Of a stretch of 7,867 nt of DNA, positions 1-6,798 are shown in pieces (position 1 is the first letter of the stretch; every line of letters begins with the position of its first letter). The DNA comes from DASXPG01 sp036493755. Its GTDB lineage: Bacteria > Gemmatimonadota > Gemmatimonadetes > Gemmatimonadales > JACORV01. The notes beneath the pieces are model-generated. The model was not told the DNA's origin, searched no databases, and saw only the letters and a list, made by a program, of their open reading frames with translations. The DNA is taken from assembly GCA_036493755.1 (NCBI GenBank), contig DASXPG010000002.1:1-7867 (forward strand), read 5' to 3'. A program made the position numbers and the translations under genes.

Positions 1-504
1 CTCTTTGCCCGGGAAATGAATTCCGCGCGTGCCGAGGTGCAGCGGATGCAGGGTCAGCTGGACACCGCGGTGGCCGAGTTCAACCGGAGCAGCGTGACGA
101 TGACGCCGGCCGCCAAGGCGACGCGGCAGCAGCAGCTCCAGCAGATGGAAGAGCGCAACCGGCAGCGTGCCGCGGACCTCGACCAGCAGATGCAGCAGCG
201 CGAGAGCGAGCTGACGGCGCCGATCATGACGCGGGTCAACGCGATCATCGACGGGATCCGGGCGGAGTACAACTACTCCTTCATCTTCGACGTCGCGGCG
301 CAACCCAGTACCATCGTCGCCGCCGACCGCACCCTCGACATTACCCAGCTGGTGATCCAGCGGGTGCAGGCCGCCGGTCCAGCGCCCGCGCCGGCTGGCG
401 CGACCCAGGCCGCTCCGGGTGGTCCGCCGATCGCCGGCGACAGCTCGCGTCCAGCGACGCCACCTGCGCCGCCCGCGGGCCCGCGGTTACGCCCGCGACC
501 CTAG
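1..504 (+). CDS. skp: OmpH/Skp-family periplasmic chaperone, C-terminal part (5' end outside window)
   Basis: The reading frame is open from the first base and ends at TAG 502-504, giving 167 visible residues; the signal peptide and N-terminus lie upstream. An ATG at 16 is internal, since the frame continues before it. Visible residues 1-90 form a long charged, Gln-rich helix typical of the Skp tentacle coiled coil (for example LQQMEERNRQRAADLDQQMQ). This is followed by the compact end of the core, with YNYSFIFD near 90-97 and LDITQLVIQRV near 113-123, as in OmpH proteins. From about residue 125 comes a Pro/Ala-rich, probably disordered tail of about 42 residues ending in RLRPRP, which E. coli Skp lacks. 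Skp binds unfolded outer-membrane proteins in the periplasm, and skp commonly sits just before lpxD, as here. The family call rests on the coiled coil, the core end and this context. The tail could be lineage-specific. Confidence 0.85.
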   Translation, partial: LFAREMNSARAEVQRMQGQLDTAVAEFNRSSVTMTPAAKATRQQQLQQMEERNRQRAADLDQQMQQRESELTAPIMTRVNAIIDGIRAEYNYSFIFDVAAQPSTIVAADRTLDITQLVIQRVQAAGPAPAPAGATQAAPGGPPIAGDSSRPATPPAPPAGPRLRPRP

Positions 505-529
505 TCGAAGGCGGCATCGGGCCGGCGTC

Positions 530-1544
<1,015 letters not shown>

Positions 1545-1567
<23 letters not shown>

Positions 1568-2846
1568 CCATCCGCGCCGCACGGTGCGGCGCGCCGCCGG
1601 CTTCGAGGGCGTCGGCATCCACACCGGGGCCAAGACGCGCGTCACCTTCCAGCCGGCGACGGCGGGGCAGGGCGTCAATTTTCGCCGCACCGATCTCGAC
1701 GGCGGGCCGCTCATCCCGGCGCGCCTCTCGAGCGTCGCCGCGACCGAGCGCCGCACCGCGCTCTGCGCCAACGGCGCCGAAATCCACACCGTCGAACACA
1801 TCATGGCGGCGGTCGGTTCGCTCGGCATCGACGACCTGATTGTGGAGGTCAGCGGCCCCGAGCCGCCGATCGGAGACGGCTCGTTCCGGCCCTTTCTCGA
1901 CGCGCTGCTCGAAGCCGGGCCGGTCGAGCACGAGGGCGAGGCCGACGAGTACACCATCCGCGAAGCCTTCAACCTCAATGTGGGCGAATCGACCTACCTG
2001 GTCGGACCCGCGCCCGGCCTGGTTCTCTCCGCGACCATCGAGTTCCCCCATCCGCTCATCGGCCGCCAGTCGGCGAGCTTCAACATCGACGAGCGCACGT
2101 TCGCCTCGGAGCTCGCGTCGGCCCGGACCTTCGGCTTCGCGCACGAGGTCGAGGCGCTGCGCGCCAAGGGCCTGATTTCCGGCGGCACGGTGGACAACGC
2201 CATCGTACTCGACGACAAGGAAGTGGTCGGCACCAGGCTGCGCTGGCACGACGAGTTCGTCCGCCACAAGGCCGGCGATGTCCTCGGCGACCTGGCGCTG
2301 GTGGGCGGGCGGATCCGCGCGCATATCGTCGCCAACAAGCCCAGCCACCGCGGGAACGTCGCCCTCGGCACCGCGATCCGGCAGCGCGCCCAGCGCTCCG
2401 GTCCGGCGCTGATGGATGTGCGGAAGATCATCGAGGTGATGCCGCATCGTTACCCGATGCTGCTGGTGGACCGCATCATCGAGATGGAAGACAGGAAGCG
2501 CATCGTGGCGATCAAGAACGTCACCATCAACGAGCCGTTTTTCGCGGGACACTTTCCCGGCCATCCGGTGATGCCGGGGGTGTTGATCATCGAGGCCATG
2601 GCGCAGGCCGGCGGATTGCTGCTGATGTCACTGGTCAAGAATGACGACCACCAGAACAAGGTGGTCTACTTCATGTCGCTCGACGGCGTGAAATTCCGCC
2701 GTCCCGTGGTGCCGGGCGACCAGCTGCGCTTCGAGCTGGAGATGCTGAAGTTCGGCGGCAAGACCTGCCGGATGCGGGGCCAGGCGCTGGTGGACGGCAA
2801 CGTGGTCTGCGAGGCGGAGATGATGGCCGCCGTGGTGGATCGCTAG
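1545..2846 (+). CDS. lpxC-fabZ: Bifunctional LpxC deacetylase / FabZ 3-hydroxyacyl-ACP dehydratase
   Basis: A single 433-residue frame carries two enzymes. Residues 8-275 are LpxC, the zinc deacetylase that commits UDP-3-O-acyl-GlcNAc to lipid A. TVEH at 82-85 gives the catalytic base E84 and zinc ligand H85. RHKAGD at 240-245 gives zinc ligands H241 and D245, and H268 in KPSHRGN matches E. coli H265. The start of the domain, GVGIHTG (22-28), is also typical. Residues 290-433 are FabZ, which dehydrates 3-hydroxyacyl-ACP in fatty acid elongation: PHRYPMLLVDRI is at 300-311, and GHFPGHPVMPGVLIIEAMAQ carries catalytic H336 and E350, spaced by 14 as in E. coli. The linker is only about 15 residues. 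GTG 1545 is the earliest possible start, because an in-frame TGA lies at 1539-1541. Such fusions are known in Bacteroidota and some other phyla. An ATG at 2412 opens the FabZ domain but has no visible ribosome site, so I infer a genuine fusion. Confidence 0.96.
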
Positions 2847-2847
2847 C

Positions 2848-3618
2848 GTGGCGATGGAAATCCACAAGACCGCCATCGTCTCGCCGCAGGCCGAGCTTGG
2901 CGACGGCGTGAGCGTCGGCCCCTACGCGATCATCGGGCCGAATGCGATACTCGGCGCCGGATGCGCCATCGCCTCGCACGCCGTCCTCGAGGGCAACGTC
3001 CGCCTGGGCGAGCGGGTCAAGGTGGGCGTCGGCTCGGTGCTGGGCGGCGATCCCCAGGATCTCAAGTACAAGGGCGAAGAGACCTGGGCCGAGATCGGCG
3101 ACGACTCGGTCATCCGCGAGTTCGTCACCGTCAACCGCGGGACCACGGCATCCTTCCGGACCACGGTCGGGAAGGGCTGCCTGCTGATGTCCTACGTGCA
3201 CGTGGGGCACGACTGCCACCTCTCGGACGGCGTGATCGTGTCGAGCACCAGCGGCCTTGCCGGACATGTCGAAATCGGCGCGCGGGCCATCGTCAATGGC
3301 ATGGTGGGGATCCAGCAGTTCGTCCGGATCGGCACCTTCGCCTACGTCGGCGGCCACGCCGGCGTGCGCAAGGATGTGCCGCCTTACTGCCGCACCGACG
3401 GCGAGCGGGTCCTGGGGCTGAACAAGATCGGCCTCGAGCGCAGCGGATTTTCCGCCGAGTCGATCGAGATCCTCCAGCAGGCCTACCGCTACTTCTTCCG
3501 GTCCTCCCTCAACGTCAGCCAGGCCCTCGAGCGCGTGCGCATCGAGATCACCAGCTGTGCCGAGCTGGAGGAGCTGGTCCGCTTCATCGAATCGAGCGAG
3601 CGCGGAGTCATGGTGTGA
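2848..3618 (+). CDS. lpxA: Acyl-ACP:UDP-N-acetylglucosamine O-acyltransferase LpxA
   Basis: LpxA starts lipid A synthesis by moving a 3-hydroxyacyl chain from ACP to the 3-OH of UDP-GlcNAc. The 256 residues (E. coli has 262) show hexapeptide repeats over about 5-180 and a helical C-terminal domain. Aligned to E. coli, catalytic H125 is H121 in YVHVGHDC, H122 is H118, H144 is H140 in LAGH, R204 is R198, and the substrate-contact stretch QDLKY is intact at 70-74. Two positions stand out. E. coli H160 (HQF) is replaced by Q156 (QQF). The chain-length ruler G173 is kept as G169 in VGGHAG, which in E. coli goes with C14 donors; applying that rule here is inference. The start is GTG 2848, one base after the lpxC-fabZ stop, with ATG 2854 an alternative that removes two residues. 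The stop overlaps the next start as GTGA. Confidence 0.96.
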   Translation: MAMEIHKTAIVSPQAELGDGVSVGPYAIIGPNAILGAGCAIASHAVLEGNVRLGERVKVGVGSVLGGDPQDLKYKGEETWAEIGDDSVIREFVTVNRGTTASFRTTVGKGCLLMSYVHVGHDCHLSDGVIVSSTSGLAGHVEIGARAIVNGMVGIQQFVRIGTFAYVGGHAGVRKDVPPYCRTDGERVLGLNKIGLERSGFSAESIEILQQAYRYFFRSSLNVSQALERVRIEITSCAELEELVRFIESSERGVMV

Positions 3619-4619
3619 GCACGGCGCCGCTCGCCGTCGGCGTCGCCGGGGTGGGCAGTCTGGGTTTCCATCATGCTCGGCTGTACGCCACGCTTCCCGG
3701 GGTGAGGCTCGCCGGGATCTTCGATACGCGACCGGACCGCGCGGCCGAAGTCGCCGCGCAGCTCGAGACCAGGACCTTCGCTTCGTACGACGATCTCCTC
3801 GAAAACACGCAGGCTCTGTCCATCGTTACGCCGACGCCGGGCCATCACGCCGCCGGGATGGCGGCGCTGTCGCGCGGCCGGCATGTGCTGATGGAGAAGC
3901 CGCTGGCCGCGACCATCGCCGAAGCGGAGGAGCTGGTCGCCGCCGCGAAGCAGGCGGGCGTGGTGCTCCAGACCGGCCACATCGAGCGATTCAATCGCGC
4001 CGTGCGCGCCGCCACGCCACACCTCGCCCGCCCCCGCTACATCGAATCGGATCGCGTCGCCCCCTTCGCCATTCGCGGCAGCGAGGTCGCGGTCATCCTC
4101 GATCTCATGATCCACGACCTCGACCTGGTGCTGTCGCTGGTGCGCGAGCCGGTGCGCGACGTGCGCGCCTCGGGGATCGGCATCGTGACGCCGTCGGTGG
4201 ACATCGCCACCGCGCGCATCGAGTTCGCCAGCGGCGCGGTCGCCAACCTGACCGCGAGCCGCATGGCGCGCGACAAGGTGCGCAAGCTGCGGATCTTCCA
4301 GCAGACGGGATACCTCTCGCTCGATCTCGCGGCGGGGAACGGCGAGTTCCTGAGGCTCAGGCCCGACGCGCTCCTCAAGTACGCCGCGCTGGCGATGAGC
4401 GGAGCCGGCAACGGCCCGCCCGACCTCTCGCAGTTCGTCGAGCAGATCGAATTGGAAGCTCCGGAAGGCGACGCGTTGCAGCTGGAGCTCGGCAGCTTCG
4501 TCCGCGCGGTGAAGGGCGAGGAGCCGGTGGCGGTCTCGGGAGAGGAAGGGCTCGACGCGCTCCGCCTCGCCTTTCGCGTCATGGAGGCGATGGGGCCGGC
4601 GGCACGCCTCGAATCGTGA
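3615..4619 (+). CDS. Gfo/Idh/MocA-family NAD(P)-dependent oxidoreductase, GnnA-like by position
   Basis: The 334-residue protein has an N-terminal Rossmann fold with GVAGVGSLGFHH at 9-20, a likely dinucleotide-ribose acidic residue at the end of the second strand (GIFDTRP, D37), the family's MEKP motif at 93-96 (E94, K95, P96), and the second-domain motif DLMIHDLDLV at 163-172, which carries the usual active-site His (H167) and Asp. Family members oxidise or reduce sugars and nucleotide sugars. The gene lies between lpxA and lpxB with four-base GTGA overlaps on both sides. That is the position of gnnA in Acidithiobacillus ferrooxidans, whose product oxidises the 3-OH of UDP-GlcNAc before the aminotransferase GnnB acts; no gnnB is visible here. 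The substrate therefore cannot be named from sequence alone. The start is GTG 3615; the open frame extending upstream inside lpxA is a shadow. Family call is firm, specific role is not. Confidence 0.9.
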   Translation: MSTAPLAVGVAGVGSLGFHHARLYATLPGVRLAGIFDTRPDRAAEVAAQLETRTFASYDDLLENTQALSIVTPTPGHHAAGMAALSRGRHVLMEKPLAATIAEAEELVAAAKQAGVVLQTGHIERFNRAVRAATPHLARPRYIESDRVAPFAIRGSEVAVILDLMIHDLDLVLSLVREPVRDVRASGIGIVTPSVDIATARIEFASGAVANLTASRMARDKVRKLRIFQQTGYLSLDLAAGNGEFLRLRPDALLKYAALAMSGAGNGPPDLSQFVEQIELEAPEGDALQLELGSFVRAVKGEEPVAVSGEEGLDALRLAFRVMEAMGPAARLES

Positions 4620-5728
4620 CGACCGTGTTCGTCTCGGCCGGCGAGCCGTCGGGCGACGCCCACGCCGCCGCCTTCGTGAAGGCGCTGAAGGAGCAGGTGC
4701 CGGGGGTGCGCGTCGAAGGCATCGGTGGCGGGAAGATGGCCGATGCCGGCGTCGAGATCATGGAGCGGATGGAGAATTTCACCGTCATCGGCTTCGTCGA
4801 AGTGCTGAAGAAAGTGCCGGCGCACCTCAGGCTGCTGCGGCGCATCGAGCGGCGGCTCAAGGCCGGCGACGTGAAGCTGCTGGTGCTGGTGGATTATCCG
4901 GGCTTCCACATGCGAGTGGCGCGGGCCGCGAAGAAGCTGGGGGTGCCGGTTCTGTATTACATCGCCCCGCAGCTCTGGGCCTGGCACGAGAGCCGGGTGA
5001 AGACGATGGCGCGCGATGTGGCGCAGCTGGCGGTGATTCTTCCCTTCGAGGAAGGATTCTTCGCAGCTCGCGGCGTAGCGACGACCTTCGTCGGCCATCC
5101 ACTGCTCGACCGGTCGCCGGCAGCGCCCGATCGGGCGTCGGCGAAACGGCAGCTGGGGCTCGACCCCTCCAGGCCGGTGCTGGGCCTTTTTCCGGGAAGC
5201 CGGACGCAGGAGGCGGCGCGGCTCTGGCCCGTCTTCCGCGACGCCGCGAAGCTGGTGCGGCGGCAGCGGCCCGACGTGCAGTGCCTCGTCGCGGCGGCCT
5301 CGGGAGCGACGTACGAAGGCGCCGAGGGCGTGCTGGTCGCGCAGGATCGTCCCGGGGAATGCTTTGCGGCGGCCGATGTGGCGCTCAGCAAGTCGGGAAC
5401 GACGACGATCGAGGCGGCGCTGGCCGGCGTGCCCCAGGTGATCGCGTACCGGATGAACGCGGTGAGTTATTTTTTGGCGAGGCGGCTGGTCAAGGTTCCG
5501 TGGATCGGGATGGTGAACCTGGTGGCCGGCAAACAGGTGGCGCCCGAGTTGGTGCAGAGCAACGCGGAGCCGGTGCAGCTGGCGGCGGCGCTGATGCCGC
5601 TTCTGGACGAGGCCTCGCCGGAGCGGAAGAGCCAGCTCGAGGGGATCGCCCTGGTGAAGCAGCGGCTGGGCGGCCCGGGTGCGGCGCGGCGCGCGGCGGA
5701 AATCGCGAAGCGGATGCTCGCGGCGTGA
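4616..5728 (+). CDS. lpxB: Lipid-A-disaccharide synthase LpxB
   Basis: LpxB is a GT19 glycosyltransferase that joins 2,3-diacylglucosamine-1-phosphate (lipid X) to UDP-2,3-diacylglucosamine, giving the tetraacyl disaccharide at the inner face of the membrane. The 370 residues compare with 382 in E. coli. Motifs in order: SAGEPSGDAHAA at 7-18, VDYPGF at 92-97 (D93 aligns with E. coli D98), APQLWAWHESRVK at 117-129, FVGHPLLD at 158-165, LFPGSR at 191-196, SKSGTTTIEAALAGVPQVIA near 258-277, and NLVAGKQVAPELVQ at 301-314. The start is GTG 4616, whose GTGA overlaps the TGA of the oxidoreductase gene; the open frame reaching back to 3557 is a shadow of that gene. The stop overlaps lpxK in the same way. 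No Shine-Dalgarno sequence is evident, so translation is probably coupled to the gene before. Confidence 0.96.
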   Translation: MTTVFVSAGEPSGDAHAAAFVKALKEQVPGVRVEGIGGGKMADAGVEIMERMENFTVIGFVEVLKKVPAHLRLLRRIERRLKAGDVKLLVLVDYPGFHMRVARAAKKLGVPVLYYIAPQLWAWHESRVKTMARDVAQLAVILPFEEGFFAARGVATTFVGHPLLDRSPAAPDRASAKRQLGLDPSRPVLGLFPGSRTQEAARLWPVFRDAAKLVRRQRPDVQCLVAAASGATYEGAEGVLVAQDRPGECFAAADVALSKSGTTTIEAALAGVPQVIAYRMNAVSYFLARRLVKVPWIGMVNLVAGKQVAPELVQSNAEPVQLAAALMPLLDEASPERKSQLEGIALVKQRLGGPGAARRAAEIAKRMLAA

Positions 5729-6798
5729 GTGCCCTGGCGGGATTTGCCCGCTGGATGTGGGGGTCCCGCTCGCCGGCTGCCCGCGCGGGCCGGATGGCGC
5801 TGCTGCCGGTATCGGCCTCCTATAGAATGGCAATAGGAGTGCGCAACGCCGCCTACGACGCCGGTGTGCTGAAGTCGCACCGGTTGCCGGTGCCGTCCAT
5901 CGGCATCGGCAATCTGTCGGTGGGCGGAACGGGGAAGACGCCGCTGACGATGTACGTCGCCGCCGAGCTGACGCGGCGCGGGCTGCGCCCCGGGATCCTG
6001 CTGCGCGGCTACGGCGACGACGAGACGGCCGAGCACCGCGAGGCGAATCCGTCGGCGGTGGTGGAGACGGGCGCCGATCGGCACGCCGCTGCGGCCAGCG
6101 CGGTGGCGCAGGGGGCCGAGGTACTGGTCCTCGACGACGCGCTGCAGCGCCGCGACGCCACCACCGATGTGATGCTGGCGCTGGTGGCGGCCGAGACCTG
6201 GACCAGGGCCCGCTGGCCGCTCCCTTCCGGGCCATGGCGCGAAGGCCTTGGAGCGCTGCGCCGCGCCGACGCCGTGATCGTCACCCGCAAGGCGGCGGGC
6301 CAGTCCGAAGCCGAATCGCTGGCGCGGGAGCTGGCGCCGCGTACCAGGATGGGCGTCGTGCTGGTCGCATCGCTCGAGCCCTTCGAGCTGGTGCCGATGT
6401 CGGGCGGCTCGGCCCGTTCTCCCTCGACCTTGAGGGGTCGGGACGTCATGGCGGTGGCCGGGGTCGGCGAGCCGGACCTCTTCGCGGTACCATTCGAAAG
6501 GCTGGGTGCGCGGGTCCGGCTGGTCTCTTTCGGCGATCATCATGCCTACACCGCCGAGGATGCCGCCTGGATCGTCGCCACGATGCCGCGTGACGGCGTG
6601 CTGGTCACGACGGCCAAGGATGCGGTGAAGCTGGCCTCCCTCTGGCCGGCCGGCGGCCCCGAATGCCTGGTGGCACGCCTCCGCGTCAGCATCACCGCCG
6701 GCGCCGACGCGCTGGCGGAATTGATCGACCGCGCTGCTACCCGGGCGCGACACGGGAACCCCGGAACGACGGCCGTGCCGTCTGCGAGAGAGTCATGA
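5725..6798 (+). CDS. lpxK: Tetraacyldisaccharide 4'-kinase LpxK
   Basis: LpxK phosphorylates the 4' position of the lipid A disaccharide with ATP at the inner membrane. The 357 residues (E. coli 328) include an amphipathic N-terminal segment, residues 1-50, likely to touch the membrane. The Walker A loop is SVGGTGKTP at 65-73 with K71. RGYG follows at 94-97, then a second P-loop acidic motif LVLDDALQRRD at 134-144 (D137, D138), LPSGPWRE at 166-173, FGDHHAYT at 269-276 and TTAKDAVKL at 295-303. Two deviations from E. coli: DDxLQH has become DDALQRR, and the stretch between RGYG and the conserved DR (D118, R119) is much shorter. The C-terminus carries about 20 extra polar residues. The start is GTG 5725 in a GTGA overlap with lpxB; the frame open from 5281 is a shadow. 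The stop overlaps the next gene as ATGA. Confidence 0.93.
   Translation: MSALAGFARWMWGSRSPAARAGRMALLPVSASYRMAIGVRNAAYDAGVLKSHRLPVPSIGIGNLSVGGTGKTPLTMYVAAELTRRGLRPGILLRGYGDDETAEHREANPSAVVETGADRHAAAASAVAQGAEVLVLDDALQRRDATTDVMLALVAAETWTRARWPLPSGPWREGLGALRRADAVIVTRKAAGQSEAESLARELAPRTRMGVVLVASLEPFELVPMSGGSARSPSTLRGRDVMAVAGVGEPDLFAVPFERLGARVRLVSFGDHHAYTAEDAAWIVATMPRDGVLVTTAKDAVKLASLWPAGGPECLVARLRVSITAGADALAELIDRAATRARHGNPGTTAVPSARES
5817..5839 (+). repeat. Perfect 7-base inverted repeat (possible mRNA hairpin) inside lpxK
   Basis: CTCCTAT at 5817-5823 is the exact reverse complement of ATAGGAG at 5833-5839, with a nine-base loop AGAATGGCA. It begins about 92 bases into lpxK. The stretch is AT-rich against its surroundings and uses codons that are scarce in the rest of the window (TAT AGA ATG GCA ATA GGA). 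The 3' arm contains AGGAG, but no start codon follows at a workable distance. It is too short and lacks a T-run to be a terminator. It encodes YRMAIG, a normal part of the LpxK N-terminus, so it may be chance. Confidence 0.35.

Noticed and set aside
419..529. An upstream extension of lpxD over the end of the chaperone gene
   Set aside because: The extra residues are Arg-rich and unlike any LpxD N-terminus. Starting at 530 (or 545) gives the normal family length.
505..529. A terminator or promoter between the chaperone gene and lpxD
   Set aside because: Only 25 bases, without a stem followed by T residues and without -35/-10 elements; a purine stretch (GAAGG) lies too far from GTG 530 to be a good ribosome site.
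2412..2846. fabZ as a separate gene starting at ATG 2412
   Set aside because: There is no stop between the LpxC and FabZ domains and no ribosome site before 2412. The continuous frame matches a known fusion architecture.
2961..3614. A possible N-terminal extension of the oxidoreductase in a second frame inside lpxA
   Set aside because: The translated stretch is Arg/Pro-rich frame-shifted lpxA. Rossmann-fold homology begins only after GTG 3615, which overlaps the lpxA stop.
5821..5828. TATAGAAT as a promoter -10 element inside lpxK
   Set aside because: No -35-like hexamer lies at the right distance upstream (the region is GC-rich), and the bases encode conserved-region LpxK residues and form an arm of the inverted repeat.
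4037..6235. A 732-residue open frame on the - strand opposite the oxidoreductase, lpxB and lpxK
   Set aside because: It is antisense to three genes with clear motifs, is dominated by Arg/Pro/His low-complexity sequence and shows no domain. Long antisense frames are expected in GC-rich DNA.
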